DNA from: Mycolicibacterium sp. CBMA 247
Lineage (GTDB): Bacteria; Actinomycetota; Actinomycetes; Mycobacteriales; Mycobacteriaceae
Length of the DNA: 64,000 bases
Assembly: GCF_009729095.1 (NCBI RefSeq)
Contig: NZ_VTGX01000001.1
Span: 1,302,001-1,366,000, forward strand
Direction of reading: 5' to 3'
Below are positions 46,081-56,193 of the stretch, piece after piece (position 1 is the first letter of the stretch; every line of letters starts with the position of its first letter). The notes beneath the pieces are model-generated. The model ran no database searches and was not told the origin of the DNA. It worked only from the letters and a program-made list of their open reading frames with translations. Both the position numbers and the translations under genes were made by a program.

Positions 46081-46950
46081 CTACACCACGCAGCGGAATC
46101 CGATGTGCGTGGTCGAGCTGTCCTGTGACTGCGGTGACCGTGCGGCCGGACGGTAGCGGTGGCAGTACTCCGGCGCGCACAGGTGCGAACCGCCCTTGAG
46201 CACCTGATTCACCGTGGGATCGGCGGCGGCAGGCGGGCAGCACGCGGGCGCGTCGGCCCCCGGCCGGTGATGCGCGGCGAACCTCGTCGTGGTCCACTCC
46301 CACACGTTGCCGATCATGTCCGACAGGCCGAACGCATTGGACGGGAAGCTTCCGACCGGTGAGGTGCCGTACCAGCCCAGTGCACCGTCGTTGCGATACG
46401 GGAACCGGCCCTGCCAGGTGTTGGCCATCAGCCGCCCACCCGGGGTCGCCTCGTCCCCCCAGGCATAGGCACCCTCGACTCCCCCGCGCGCCGCGTATTC
46501 CCACTCGGCTTCCGTGGGTAACCGGCGTCCGGCCCAGGCCGCGTACGCCGCCGCGTCCGGGTAGGCCACCTGTACGACGGGATGGTCGGGTGCGGCCGGT
46601 TCCCGATCGGGGCCGAAGGGCCGACGCCAGTTGGCACCGGGCGCCCAGTCCCACCACTGACGCCAGTCCCGCAGGTCGACGGGGCCACCGGTCGGGGTGA
46701 ACATCAGGGCGCCGGGCACCAGATCGGCCTCGTCGACCCCGGGATACAGTGCCCGGTCCATCGGCCGTTCGGCGATCGTGACATATCCGGTCGCCTCGAC
46801 GAACGCGCCGAACTGGGCGGTGGTGACCGGATGCTTCTCGATGGCGAATGCGCCGACGGTCACGGTGTGCACCGGAGCCTCTTCGGGGTAGAACTCCGTC
46901 GAGCCCATCCGGAAGGTCCCGCCAGGAAGCTCGATGAGTTCGGTGAACAC
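46081..46950 (-). CDS. Formylglycine-generating enzyme (sulfatase activator)
   Basis: A 289-residue copper-dependent oxidase that converts the active-site Cys of type I sulfatases to formylglycine. The start (GGTFRMGSTEFYPEEAPVHT), the core (WEYAARGGVEGAYAWGDEAT) and the paired active-site cysteines Cys258 and Cys263 (KGGSHLCAPEYCHRYRPAAR) match M. tuberculosis Rv0712. Its target arylsulfatase is encoded just upstream on the same strand. Confidence 0.94.
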   Translation of the reverse strand: MFTELIELPGGTFRMGSTEFYPEEAPVHTVTVGAFAIEKHPVTTAQFGAFVEATGYVTIAERPMDRALYPGVDEADLVPGALMFTPTGGPVDLRDWRQWWDWAPGANWRRPFGPDREPAAPDHPVVQVAYPDAAAYAAWAGRRLPTEAEWEYAARGGVEGAYAWGDEATPGGRLMANTWQGRFPYRNDGALGWYGTSPVGSFPSNAFGLSDMIGNVWEWTTTRFAAHHRPGADAPACCPPAAADPTVNQVLKGGSHLCAPEYCHRYRPAARSPQSQDSSTTHIGFRCVV

Positions 46951-47006
46951 GGAATCGAGGCTAGTCGGCGCCGCGCATCCGCCGGCTCATCGGTCTCATC
47001 GGTCGA

Positions 47007-49358
47007 TCAATCCTTGGAGAAGGCGGCGGCGAGTTCCCGCTCGAGGTCCTGATACGGCTCGCCGGACAGGTCGACGGTGGCCCGACCGATGGTGCCGCCG
47101 GTGAATGCGAACGGTGCCCGGTACTGCTGTGACACCGCCGACCCGGTGTTGCGGCCGATACAGATACCGCCCCCGGCGAGCGCGAACATGCCGGGATGCG
47201 TTTGCATCCCGGCCAGCTCGGCCACCGCGGCATCGTCGATGAACAAGGTGGTGTCCCCGAGCGGAGTATGACTGTTCTCGACGGTGCCGGTGCGTTGGTA
47301 TTGCACGCCGAAGATGTGCCGCCCCAACGGGATCGGATCCGGCGAGACCAACAGCTGCTCGTGCTCTCCAAGGAAGTTGTAGACGTAGTGCAGCCGACCG
47401 TCTGCGATGAACAGCACGTGACCGCCGTGTGCGCCCCCCTGCTTGAACAACACGCCTTGCGTATCGGCGCCGTCCACCGTGACGTCGGCGAGCACCGTGA
47501 ACGACTGCCCTCGCAATTCGGCGGCCGCACCCAGCCCGACCTCGGCGGTGTGGGGATAATAGGTGTAGCTGGTTCGCTCCCCGGCCAGGTACGGCCGCCA
47601 GCGGGTCATCGTCTCCAGGATGTTGAGGTCAGCCAGCGGCAGCCCGTTGTACTTGTCGGCCTCGCTGAACCACAGCGCTTTGAGTTCGGCGAGTTTTTCG
47701 GGGTGTTCGGCGGCCAGATCGTGGCACTGACTGCGGTCGGATTCGATGTGGAACAGCTCCCAGCGGTCGGAATCGAAGTGTGACCAGCCCGACGGGGTGG
47801 CGGCGTGAACGGTGTTGGCGAACCAGCCCTTGTTCCAGACACCACGGGTGCCGAGCATGGTGTAGAACTGCGTCTCCTTACCCGTCGGCGCGTCCGGATT
47901 ATCCAGCACCACTTTGAAACTCATACCGTCCAACGGCTTCTGCGGAACCCCCCGCACACTCACCGGCGGGGTGATCCCGAGCAGGTCGTAGACCGTGGGG
48001 GTGATGTCGCAGACGTTGATGTAGTTGTCGCGAACCTCGCCGTGTGCACCAATACCGTTGGGCCAGGAGATGATTGCGGTGTCGGCGATTCCTCCCTCGT
48101 GGGAGGCGTAGCGCTTGAACAGCTTGTAGGGCGTGTTGAAGGCCATCGCCCACCCGATCGGGTAATGGTTGTAGGTCTCGGGCGAGCCCAATCGATCGAT
48201 GAACTTCAGCCCCTCCTCGGCGGTGTCGATGTAGCCGTTGAAGAATTTGGTCTCGTTGACCGACCCGTTCGGCCCGCCCTCCCCGCTGGCCCCGTTGTCG
48301 GAGATCACCACGATGATCGTGTTGTCGAGCTGCCCGGTCTCGTCCAGGAAGTCCAGGACCCGACCGATCTGGGCGTCGGTGTAGGACAGGAACCCGGCGA
48401 ACACTTCCGCCATCCGGGCGAACAACCGCTTCTCGTCGGCCGACAGCGACTCCCACGGCCGCACGGTGTCCTGTGCCGGCCACGGTTCGCCGTTGGGCCC
48501 CTTGACATCGGCATACGGGTTGACCGGCGACAGCTCGGTATCGGGCGGCACGATGCCTAGTCGTTTCTGGTTCTCCAGCACGATGTCGCGGTAGGCCTCG
48601 TAGCCCATGTCGAACCGGCCCGCATAGCGGTCGGCCCAGTCCTTGAACACGTGGTGTGGGGCATGGCCGGCCCCCGGGCACAGGTACGTGAACCAGGGCT
48701 TGCCCGGTGCGATCACCTTGGCATCGCGGATGAATTCGATCGTCCTGTCCGCCAGGTCCTGCGACAGGTGATAGCCGTCCTCGGGTGTGGCAGGCGGATC
48801 GACCGGATGGTTGTCGTACACCAGGTCCGGATACCACTGATCGGTCTCGCCGCCCATGAATCCGTAGAACCGTTCGAACCCCCGGGAACAAGGCCAATGC
48901 CGTTTGGAGGCAGCGAGGTTGGACTCTTCCAGCGGAGTCAGGTGCCACTTGCCGACGCAGTAGGTGTTGTAACCGTTCTCGGCGAGCACCTCCGACAGCA
49001 AGGCGGTGTCGAACGGAATCCGCCCGTTGCAGTTGGGAAATCCGTCGGTGAACTCTTCAATGGTGGCCATCCCGACGGTGGTGGCGTTACGGCCGGTGAG
49101 CAGTGCGGCCCGGGTGGGCGAACACAGTGCTGTGGTGTGGAACTGCGACAGCCGCACCCCGCGCTCGGCGATGCGGCTCATCGCGGGCATGTCCACGAGC
49201 CCACCGAAACAGTCCCAGGTGGCGATGCCGGTGTCATCCCACACCAGGTACAGCACGTTCGGCGCGTTCTCGGCGGCCGTGGGTGCTGCGTAGGGCCCCC
49301 AGTCCGGTTCGGAATTCCGGATATCCAGTTCGATCTTGCCGTTGAATTCGGTAGCCAT
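47007..49358 (-). CDS. atsA: Arylsulfatase, formylglycine type
   Basis: A 783-residue type I sulfatase hydrolysing sulfate esters. The Cys converted to formylglycine is Cys79 in the CSPTR signature (TTALCSPTRAALLTGRN). Metal-ligand regions are YLVWDDTG at the start and VVISDNGASGEGGPNGSVNE in the middle; the C-terminal third is a beta-rich region as in the long AtsA of mycobacteria (Rv0711). ATG 49358 with a GAGG site is preferred; the frame extends eleven codons more. No signal peptide, so it is cytosolic or exported by another route. FGE follows. Confidence 0.94.
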   Translation of the reverse strand: MATEFNGKIELDIRNSEPDWGPYAAPTAAENAPNVLYLVWDDTGIATWDCFGGLVDMPAMSRIAERGVRLSQFHTTALCSPTRAALLTGRNATTVGMATIEEFTDGFPNCNGRIPFDTALLSEVLAENGYNTYCVGKWHLTPLEESNLAASKRHWPCSRGFERFYGFMGGETDQWYPDLVYDNHPVDPPATPEDGYHLSQDLADRTIEFIRDAKVIAPGKPWFTYLCPGAGHAPHHVFKDWADRYAGRFDMGYEAYRDIVLENQKRLGIVPPDTELSPVNPYADVKGPNGEPWPAQDTVRPWESLSADEKRLFARMAEVFAGFLSYTDAQIGRVLDFLDETGQLDNTIIVVISDNGASGEGGPNGSVNETKFFNGYIDTAEEGLKFIDRLGSPETYNHYPIGWAMAFNTPYKLFKRYASHEGGIADTAIISWPNGIGAHGEVRDNYINVCDITPTVYDLLGITPPVSVRGVPQKPLDGMSFKVVLDNPDAPTGKETQFYTMLGTRGVWNKGWFANTVHAATPSGWSHFDSDRWELFHIESDRSQCHDLAAEHPEKLAELKALWFSEADKYNGLPLADLNILETMTRWRPYLAGERTSYTYYPHTAEVGLGAAAELRGQSFTVLADVTVDGADTQGVLFKQGGAHGGHVLFIADGRLHYVYNFLGEHEQLLVSPDPIPLGRHIFGVQYQRTGTVENSHTPLGDTTLFIDDAAVAELAGMQTHPGMFALAGGGICIGRNTGSAVSQQYRAPFAFTGGTIGRATVDLSGEPYQDLERELAAAFSKD

Positions 49359-49414
49359 GGCGAGCCTCACTCCCGGTTGGCGGTTCGGCACCGATCAGAC
49401 CGATCGCCCGGAGA

Positions 49415-50686
49415 TTACACCCGCTCGCTGGCATTTACCGGGGAAACTGACGTTGTCTTCACCGTGGACTTTGACGCGGTCGGCCGTCCATCGGCAGCGA
49501 CGCCCGGATCGGTTCGCGCGTGCGGTTGATCGATGAGACCCGTTAGCGGACCACCCATCCGGGCAACGATGGGGGTGCACGCGGCGAGGGTGGCAAGCAC
49601 CGTCGACACCACGACCGGACCAGTTACGCCGTGCGCTTCGACCGCCACGCCGGCGATGGCGGTACCGATTGCCCCGCCCACGAGTGAGGCGCTGTTGAGC
49701 CAGCCGAACGCCTCCGTTGCGGAGTGTTCCGCAATTTCCCGAGACACCATGAGATACAAAGCTGACATTGCCGGCGCAAAGCCCAATCCCGAGACGAACA
49801 ACGCGGCGAACTCCAGTACGAGGTTGTCCACGATCCCGAACACGCCTGTCCCGATGGCCACGGTTCCCAATGCGGCCACGAGACCGGCGAGTCCAAAACG
49901 CCGGTGCCCGAACACCAGGCCACCGACCAGGGATCCCACGCTTGCCACCGCGATGGCGAGACCGGCGGTGACACCCGTGCGGCCGAGCGCGGCAACGATG
50001 CCGACTTCCAGGGCCATGAACGAGGCGACCAGCGCAAGGCTCGCGACCATGGCGAGAATGACTGCCCGGTTCGCCATCACCCGGCCGAACGCACCGGCAT
50101 CCTTCGGCGCGTCCGGTCGAAGATGCCTGGCGCTCAGCAGAAACCACCCGGTCCCGACGACGGTGACGACCGCGGATGCGACCAACGGGATCCCAGTCGA
50201 CAGCGCAGATGCGAGGAAAGTCGCGGCCACTGGGCCGACAACCCAGATCAGTTCCTGCACAGTGGTATCGAACGCGAACAATGCGCGAACCCCGCCAGGG
50301 GGAACCAGCTGCGGGTACAGAGCCCGAACCACCGGCATCAGCGGCGGCACGGATGCGCCGACGACCACACCCAGCGTCAGCAGCAGCGCCGAGGAGGCAC
50401 CGGCGAACGCAAGGGCCAGCATGGCGGCGCCGTTCGCCAGGGCCGCGACGACCAGTGTCGCCGTCATGGCACGCCCGGCGAGCCGAGCGGTGACAGGCAT
50501 CGCCAGCGCTTCCCCGACGCTGACGCATGCCACCGCAGCACCGGCCAGTGCGTAGGACCCGCTCTTGGACTGGACGTGCAGCAGGATCGCGAGGTTGAGC
50601 ATGCCCAACGGCAGACGGGCGAACAACTGGGAAGCAGTCACGCTCAGCACGCCCGGAGTCCGGAGCACGTCGCGATACACCCGCAT
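49415..50686 (-). CDS. MFS transporter
   Basis: A 423-residue protein with about 12 membrane helices, resembling drug-efflux-type MFS carriers (QLFARLPLGMLNLAILLHVQ at the start, LVGGLVFGHRRFGLAGLVAA between halves). ATG with GGAG upstream. It is divergent from a TetR gene, and a strong palindrome lies between them, so expression is probably induced by the TetR ligand, perhaps the exported compound. Confidence 0.86.
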   Translation of the reverse strand: MRVYRDVLRTPGVLSVTASQLFARLPLGMLNLAILLHVQSKSGSYALAGAAVACVSVGEALAMPVTARLAGRAMTATLVVAALANGAAMLALAFAGASSALLLTLGVVVGASVPPLMPVVRALYPQLVPPGGVRALFAFDTTVQELIWVVGPVAATFLASALSTGIPLVASAVVTVVGTGWFLLSARHLRPDAPKDAGAFGRVMANRAVILAMVASLALVASFMALEVGIVAALGRTGVTAGLAIAVASVGSLVGGLVFGHRRFGLAGLVAALGTVAIGTGVFGIVDNLVLEFAALFVSGLGFAPAMSALYLMVSREIAEHSATEAFGWLNSASLVGGAIGTAIAGVAVEAHGVTGPVVVSTVLATLAACTPIVARMGGPLTGLIDQPHARTDPGVAADGRPTASKSTVKTTSVSPVNASERV

Positions 50687-50727
50687 GACCAGCTCCCTCC
50701 GCTGACGCGACCGACGCGACGAGCGCT

Positions 50728-50753
50728 AACTATACCGTCCAGACGGTACAGTT
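50728..50753. promoter_or_regulatory. TetR operator between the MFS gene and tetR
   Basis: TACCGTC and GACGGTA are perfect inverse copies around CA (50733-50748); outer bases AACT and AGTT extend the symmetry to 24 of 26 positions. The right end covers the expected -35 region of the tetR promoter (-10 TAAGGT at 50770-50775), and the site is about 45 bases upstream of the MFS start, so one dimer could repress both genes. Confidence 0.75.
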
Positions 50754-50769
50754 CCACTTCTTTTTGTCG

Positions 50770-50775
50770 TAAGGT
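50770..50775 (+). promoter_or_regulatory. Candidate -10 box for leaderless tetR transcript
   Basis: TAAGGT ends 6 bases before the ATG at 50782, the spacing of a leaderless mycobacterial transcript. No Shine-Dalgarno sequence is present. The operator palindrome ends 17 bases upstream. Confidence 0.5.
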
Positions 50776-50781
50776 CTAGGT

Positions 50782-51351
50782 ATGGCTTCGTCGCGGGACC
50801 GCATCCTCGACGCCTATGAGGACGTACTCGACGTCGAAGGCGAGCGCTACGCCACCCTCGACGCTGTGGCGGCAAAAGCGGGTGTGTCGAAAGGTGGGCT
50901 GCTCTACCACTTCCCATCGAAGGACCGCCTGGCCGACGCGTTGTGCGACCGCCTGTTGGCGCTGGCGGCCGAAGACGTCCAAGAGATGCAGACTGCCCCC
51001 GAGGGACCGGCCCGTTACTACATTCGGTCATCGAATTACGCGGGCACACCGCTCGACCGGACCCTGGTCGCGGTGTCGCGGCTGCAGCAGGCAGGCGACA
51101 ATCACGCGCGGACGGTCATCGAGACGGTTTCAGCCGACTGGCTGAACGTGCTGCACGACGCACTCGGTGACCTCGACGTCGCCCGCGCCGTGAAGCTCAT
51201 CGGCGATGGTCTCTATTACAGCGCTCTGCACCGTGCACTCGGCGGTCACTTGGCACAAACCGGCGACGACGACGGATTGCTGGCGGTCATCGATCGGATC
51301 ACCGCCAGCGCGGACACCGAACAGCCGACGGTTCAGGGGCCCGGCCGGTAA
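50782..51351 (+). CDS. TetR-family regulator of the MFS transporter
   Basis: A 189-residue TetR-type protein (SRDRILDAYEDVLDVEGERY, LDAVAAKAGVSKGGLLYHFP as HTH, then a ligand domain). It is divergent from the MFS gene, with a 26-base operator-like palindrome between. Its 3' end overlaps the convergent second TetR gene by 19 bases. Confidence 0.9.
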   Translation: MASSRDRILDAYEDVLDVEGERYATLDAVAAKAGVSKGGLLYHFPSKDRLADALCDRLLALAAEDVQEMQTAPEGPARYYIRSSNYAGTPLDRTLVAVSRLQQAGDNHARTVIETVSADWLNVLHDALGDLDVARAVKLIGDGLYYSALHRALGGHLAQTGDDDGLLAVIDRITASADTEQPTVQGPGR

Positions 51352-52046
51352 GAGTCCAGTCGCGCGGCAATGCCATCGAGCGTGAGTTCCAGGGCCGATT
51401 CACACGCACTTCGCCGCATCGACTCGCCGAGTAGACGGCTGGTGGCGGCAATGTTCGGGTGTGTCTCGGCGGGCAACTGCGCGTAGGTGTCGCGCCATTT
51501 GTCGTCGTCGCGCTTCTGATGTTCGGCGGGCAGGGCTTCGAAGGCCGCGTCAAGGGCCGCAAGCCCCAGCATCTGGTCGATGAAGGCGTGATACACCTCG
51601 ACCGCTTCCCGCTCGGGGAATCCGGCCGACCGCAGTAGTCCCAAAACCTGCTCGATGACGCGGATCTCGTGGGCGCTCCCGGTCACCCGGCTCGCGGAAA
51701 GCACCCCGGCTTGCGGGTGCTCAAGGTAAACGCGGTGCACGCGCAGCCCGAGCTCACGCATGTCTTCTCGCCAGCGACCGGTTGGCTCCCACCCCTCGGC
51801 CACCCGTCTCAGGAGTTCGTCGGTGATGGCCAACACAACGTCCTCGATGCCCCGGAAGTAGCGATACAGAGCGCTCGGGTCGGCGCCGAGGGCAGTACCG
51901 AGACGCCTCACGGTCAGACCGGCCGCGCCGTGGTACTTCAGCACCCGCAACGCGGTCTCGACGATGAGCGGCTCGGACAGCAGCACGCCCTGGTTCGTCT
52001 GTCGCCGTCGCCGCCGCGGCGACTCGGACTTCAACGTTCGGCCCAT
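51333..52046 (-). CDS. TetR-family regulator of the amine catabolic cluster
   Basis: A 237-residue TetR-type protein. After a basic N-terminus (MGRTLKSESPRRRRRQTNQG) comes the HTH (AAGLTVRRLGTALGADPSAL, YRYFRGIEDVVLAI) and a C-terminal TetR_C domain. ATG 52046 has GGAAGG eight bases upstream and is preferred to GTG 52052. It is divergent from the amidohydrolase/ABC operon; a 19-base motif just upstream (52062-52080) recurs in front of the FAD oxidoreductase at the other end of the cluster. Confidence 0.88.
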   Translation of the reverse strand: MGRTLKSESPRRRRRQTNQGVLLSEPLIVETALRVLKYHGAAGLTVRRLGTALGADPSALYRYFRGIEDVVLAITDELLRRVAEGWEPTGRWREDMRELGLRVHRVYLEHPQAGVLSASRVTGSAHEIRVIEQVLGLLRSAGFPEREAVEVYHAFIDQMLGLAALDAAFEALPAEHQKRDDDKWRDTYAQLPAETHPNIAATSRLLGESMRRSACESALELTLDGIAARLDSYRPGP

Positions 52047-52061
52047 CCGCACTGCCTTCCG

Positions 52062-52080
52062 CTTACGTCAACGCCCTTGA
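52062..52080. promoter_or_regulatory. Shared operator motif, copy 1
   Basis: CTTACGTCAACGCCCTTGA; read on the minus strand it is TCAAGGGCGTTGACGTAAG, differing by one base from 59841-59859. The core is an inverted repeat GTCAA-N5-TTGAC (67-81). It lies 16 bases upstream of the tetR start and 125 bases upstream of the amidohydrolase start, fitting autorepression and control of the divergent operon. Confidence 0.6.
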
Positions 52081-52204
52081 CCCATTTTGCGGCGCTGCTG
52101 TGTTATGGCGCACAACAAGTTGCGATCTGAAGACAAATCACAACTCGTGTGCCTGGACGATCGACAGAGGCACACCAAGCCACGTCGAAAGAGGAGACAG
52201 CGTG

Positions 52205-53866
52205 ATGCCTGCTGCGCCCGCCACCATCGTATTTACCGGAGGACCGGTCCTGACGATGAACTCCGCCCGGTCGCGGGTGGGAGCCGTCGCGGTGACCGGC
52301 AACCGGATCACCGCAGTAGGAAATGCGGCCCGCGAGCTGATCGGGCCCGACACCGAGGTCGTCGACCTGGCCGGCAAGCTGCTAGTCCCCGGCTTCCAGG
52401 ATGCCCATGTCCATCCGGTGGGGGCAGGCGTGGAGCGCATGACGTGCGACCTGCTCGGTGCCGACGACGCCGCCGCCACCCTTACCGCCATCGGCGACTA
52501 CGCCGCAACACACCCGGACCGGCCCTGGATCACCGGTGGCGGCTGGTCCTTGGAGGCGTTCGACGGCGGAATCCCGACCGCCAAGATGCTCGATTCGGTG
52601 GTCGCCAACCGCCCGGCATACCTGCCCAACCGCGATCATCACGGAGCCTGGGTGAACAGCCTGGCCCTGCAGATCGCCGGGATCACCGACGACACCCCGG
52701 ATCCCCCTGGCGGACGCATCGAACGTGACGCCGACGGTGTCGCGACCGGGATGCTGCAGGAAGCGGCGATGGACCTGGTGGGGGCATACGTCCCGCCACC
52801 CACAGAAGACGAGCTGTACCGGGCGCTGCTCGACGCGCAGAGTCATCTGCACGCATTGGGTATCACCGCGTGGCAGGACGCCATGTTGGGCAAGGCCGCG
52901 GCCGTGCCGGGTGCCGAACAGGCGTACCGGCGAGCCGCTCGCGAGGGAACATTGACCGTCCGGGTGGCGGCGGCGCAATGGTGGGAACGCGACCGCGGGG
53001 CCGAGCAGATCCCGGAGATGGTCGAACGCCGATCCGCATTGCAGCACGGGCGACTCCGCGCGAATACGGTCAAGATCATGGTCGACGGGATCGCCGAAAA
53101 CCAGACCGCCGCCCTGCTGTCCCCCTACCTGGACGGCTGCGGCTGCTGCACGGGCAATGCCGGTGTCAGCTTCGTCGACCCGGAGGCGTTGCGGCAGTAC
53201 GTTATCGAACTGGACTCACTCGGATTTCAGCTGCACTTCCACGCACTCGGCGATCGCGCCGTCCGGGAGGCGCTCGATGCCGTCGAAGCTGCCAGGAGTG
53301 CCAACGGTTTTCGCGACACCCGTCCGCACCTGGCGCACCTGCAGGTGGTGGATCCGCACGATATCCCCCGGTTCCGCACGCTGGGCGCCACGGCGAACAT
53401 ACAGCCGCTGTGGGCCTGCTACGAACCGCAGATGGACGAACTCACCATCCCGTTCCTCGGCGAGCAACGATCGCGTCAGCAGTATCCGTTCGGGGACCTG
53501 CTGCGGGCCGGCGCCGTACTCGCGGCAGGCAGCGACTGGCCGGTCAGCAGCGCCGATCCGATCCAGGGCATCCACGTCGCGGTCAACCGACGGGAGCCCG
53601 AGACCTCCGATACGCGGGTGTTCCTGCCCGATCAGCGGATCGACCTCATGGCTGCCATCGCGGCCTACACCGCAGGCTCGGCCTACGTCAACCACCTCGA
53701 CGACACCGGGGTGATCCAGCCCGGCTATCTGGCCGATCTGGTTGTGCTCGACCGTGATCCGTTCGCCCTGCCCGCCGAGGAGATCTGCCGGACCCGGGTC
53801 GAGCGCACCTACGTCGACGGTGCACTCGTCTACGCCGACAGCTTCTCGGCCACCGCCACCCGCTGA
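52205..53866 (+). CDS. YtcJ-like metal-dependent amidohydrolase
   Basis: A 553-residue amidohydrolase-superfamily enzyme. The metal-binding HxH is in FQDAHVHPVGAG; further ligands appear in LHFHALGDRAVREALDAVEA (His) and LAAGSDWPVSSADPIQG (Asp). YtcJ-like enzymes cleave amide or formamide bonds. It is the first gene of an operon with a polyamine-type ABC importer, so it probably hydrolyses an amide form of the imported amine after uptake; no signal peptide is seen. ATG 52205 (or GTG 52202) is supported by AGAGGAG; the frame extends upstream through the operator region. Confidence 0.85.
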   Translation: MPAAPATIVFTGGPVLTMNSARSRVGAVAVTGNRITAVGNAARELIGPDTEVVDLAGKLLVPGFQDAHVHPVGAGVERMTCDLLGADDAAATLTAIGDYAATHPDRPWITGGGWSLEAFDGGIPTAKMLDSVVANRPAYLPNRDHHGAWVNSLALQIAGITDDTPDPPGGRIERDADGVATGMLQEAAMDLVGAYVPPPTEDELYRALLDAQSHLHALGITAWQDAMLGKAAAVPGAEQAYRRAAREGTLTVRVAAAQWWERDRGAEQIPEMVERRSALQHGRLRANTVKIMVDGIAENQTAALLSPYLDGCGCCTGNAGVSFVDPEALRQYVIELDSLGFQLHFHALGDRAVREALDAVEAARSANGFRDTRPHLAHLQVVDPHDIPRFRTLGATANIQPLWACYEPQMDELTIPFLGEQRSRQQYPFGDLLRAGAVLAAGSDWPVSSADPIQGIHVAVNRREPETSDTRVFLPDQRIDLMAAIAAYTAGSAYVNHLDDTGVIQPGYLADLVVLDRDPFALPAEEICRTRVERTYVDGALVYADSFSATATR

Positions 53867-53893
53867 CCACACCCAACGATCAAAGGATCCACC

Positions 53894-55042
53894 ATGACCG
53901 AAGCCACCCTCGTCGAGGCGCCGGCACGAACGCAAAAGTCGGGTGCCGCAATCCAATTGCGCAAGATCACCAAACAGTTCGGAGACGCAACCGTGGTCTG
54001 CGGCGTCGACCTCGACATCCAGGCCGGGGAATTCCTCTCGCTGCTCGGCCCATCGGGCTGCGGCAAGACGACCCTGCTGCGCATGATCGCCGGATTCGAG
54101 GAGCCCGACGGGGGCGACATTCTTCTCGACGGCTCTTCCATCGTCGGACTGGCTCCGAACAAGCGGCCCGTGAACACCGTCTTTCAGTCCTATGCGTTGT
54201 TCCCGCACATGACCGTCGCGGAGAACGTCGCCTACGGGCTGCGCCAGCAGCGCACCCCCAAGGCCGAGATCGGCCGTCGGGTCGGCGATGCGCTACGGCT
54301 GGCCAGGATGGAAACCTTCGCCGATCGCAATCCCAAGAGCCTCTCCGGTGGACAGCAGCAGCGGGTGGCGCTGGCGCGGGCTCTGGTGAACCAGCCGAAA
54401 GTGCTGCTGCTCGACGAACCGATGTCAGCCTTGGACCGCAAACTGCGCGAGGAAATGCAGGTGGAGCTCAAGCTGATTCAGCTCAAGCTCGGCATCACTT
54501 TCGTCTTCGTCACCCACGACCAGGAAGAGGCGCTGTCGATGAGTGACCGGGTGGTGGTCATGCGCGACGGCGCGATCCAACAGCTCGGCACCCCGGCTGA
54601 GATCTACAAGTCACCGGCCAATTCGTTCGTCGCCGGCTTCATCGGCAAGCAGAATTTCCTCAATTGCATGGTCTCCGGTCCGGACACCCTCACCGGACCC
54701 GAATACACGATCCGGCCCGATCGCACGGCCATGGACGGCCATCGCAGCGGTGAGCCGGTCGTGGCGGTGGTGCGCGCCGAATCCATCTCGGTGGGCCCCG
54801 TTTCAGGTGAAACCCCGATCAACGCGGTCGACGGAACCCTGGCCAACATCTCCTTCCTCGGCGAGACGGTGCAGTACGTGGTGACGACCGAGTCCGGGTT
54901 GGAGCTGCTGTCCCGGATGCCCGCAGGCAGCGCCCAACGTCTGGATCTGCACTCGGCGGTGCGGTGCAGCTGGGACGGTGACCCGGTGCACGTCTTCGCC
55001 GCGGACCCATCGGTCGTCGCGCCGTCCTCGGGGATGCGGTGA
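53894..55042 (+). CDS. potA: ABC transporter ATP-binding protein, spermidine/putrescine type
   Basis: A 382-residue ATPase. Walker A is [18 protein letters not shown], the signature [16 protein letters not shown], Walker [16 protein letters not shown] and the H loop [14 protein letters not shown]; a TOBE domain makes up the C-terminal third. It energises the permease encoded downstream. It starts 27 bases after the amidohydrolase and overlaps the substrate-binding gene (GTGA). The symbol reflects family likeness; the true substrate is not known. Confidence 0.85.
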   Translation: MTEATLVEAPARTQKSGAAIQLRKITKQFGDATVVCGVDLDIQAGEFLSLLGPSGCGKTTLLRMIAGFEEPDGGDILLDGSSIVGLAPNKRPVNTVFQSYALFPHMTVAENVAYGLRQQRTPKAEIGRRVGDALRLARMETFADRNPKSLSGGQQQRVALARALVNQPKVLLLDEPMSALDRKLREEMQVELKLIQLKLGITFVFVTHDQEEALSMSDRVVVMRDGAIQQLGTPAEIYKSPANSFVAGFIGKQNFLNCMVSGPDTLTGPEYTIRPDRTAMDGHRSGEPVVAVVRAESISVGPVSGETPINAVDGTLANISFLGETVQYVVTTESGLELLSRMPAGSAQRLDLHSAVRCSWDGDPVHVFAADPSVVAPSSGMR

Positions 55043-56193
55043 ATCCGATGGACAGACTGCGAATCCTCGCCTCCCCCAGTGACGCCCGACGGATCACCCG
55101 CCGTAGCCTGCTCGCCGGCTTCGCCGTGGCAGGCACCGGCCTGGCGCTGTCGGGCTGCTCGAGCGGCGGCGCGCCGTCCCCACCTGCAGACGGCGTCATG
55201 GAGGACCAGCTCAACATCTACTCGTGGGGCGACTACGACGACCCGGACAACCTCGCGGAGTTCGGGCGGCGCGGCGTCACGATCCAGGTCGACAACTTCG
55301 GCTCCAATGAGGAGCTCGTGGCCAAGCTCGGCGCGGCCCGTGGCACCAGCGGTTACGACGTCGTGGTCCCGACCGGCAGCTACATACCCACGATGGCACA
55401 CGCCGGCCTGCTCGAAAAGCTCGACCATTCGTATCTGCCCAACCTCGCCAACGTCGAACCCATGTATCGGCACCAGCCCTGGGACCGGACCAACCAGTAC
55501 GCGGTGTGCAAGAACTGGGGCACGACCGGATTCGTCTATGACACCCGAGTCATCGACCGCGAGTTGACGTCGTGGAGCGACTTTCTCGACGCCGCGCAGA
55601 AAGAAGCGCGTGGCAAGACCTCAGTGCTGGAGGATCCGTGGGAGGTGTGTTCGATCTTCTTCGCCGCCAACGGTTTCAATCTGAACACCACGAACGAGCG
55701 CGAGCTGGACGCCTGCGAGCGGTTCATGGTCGAGAAGTTCGCGCCGACCATCTCGGCATTCGTGTCCCAGGTGTCGGCGCAACTGGCACAACGTCAGTTC
55801 GCCCTGATGCAGGCGTTCAACGGTGACGTGCGCCTGGCCCTGCTCGAAGACGACGATCCGGACCGCTGGCGATTTGTGTTCCCGACCCCCACCGCCAACC
55901 TGTGGATGGACACCTGGGCCATCGCCAAGGGTGCCCAACACCCCGATGCCGCTTACGCATTCATCAACTACATGCTCGAGCCCGAGGCGGGCATGAAGGA
56001 GATGGAATACATCGGCTACCCGACCGGCCTGATCGGCCAGCGGCAGCTGGCAATGCAGAACGAGGTCCCGATGATCGACCTGATCTATCCCACCCAGACA
56101 ACGCTGGATCGGCTGACTCCCGGCGAGGTCACCGACGCCACCGCGCGACTGGTGAAGATCTTCAACCGCGTGCAGGCGGGAGCCGCGGCATGA
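55039..56193 (+). CDS. potD: ABC transporter substrate-binding lipoprotein, spermidine/putrescine type
   Basis: A 384-residue extracytoplasmic binding protein. The N-terminus combines a twin-arginine motif ([18 protein letters not shown]) with a lipobox (ALSGC), so it is probably exported folded and lipid-anchored. The mature part resembles PotD/PotF ([60 protein letters not shown]). The start codon is GTG within the potA stop; ATG 55048 is possible. Confidence 0.86.
   Translation: MNPMDRLRILASPSDARRITRRSLLAGFAVAGTGLALSGCSSGGAPSPPADGVMEDQLNIYSWGDYDDPDNLAEFGRRGVTIQVDNFGSNEELVAKLGAARGTSGYDVVVPTGSYIPTMAHAGLLEKLDHSYLPNLANVEPMYRHQPWDRTNQYAVCKNWGTTGFVYDTRVIDRELTSWSDFLDAAQKEARGKTSVLEDPWEVCSIFFAANGFNLNTTNERELDACERFMVEKFAPTISAFVSQVSAQLAQRQFALMQAFNGDVRLALLEDDDPDRWRFVFPTPTANLWMDTWAIAKGAQHPDAAYAFINYMLEPEAGMKEMEYIGYPTGLIGQRQLAMQNEVPMIDLIYPTQTTLDRLTPGEVTDATARLVKIFNRVQAGAAA

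Noticed and set aside
45797..46657. 286-codon minus-strand frame upstream of the small membrane protein
   Set aside because: Most of it overlaps the FGE gene in another frame; only the last 51 codons have a ribosome site and sensible composition.
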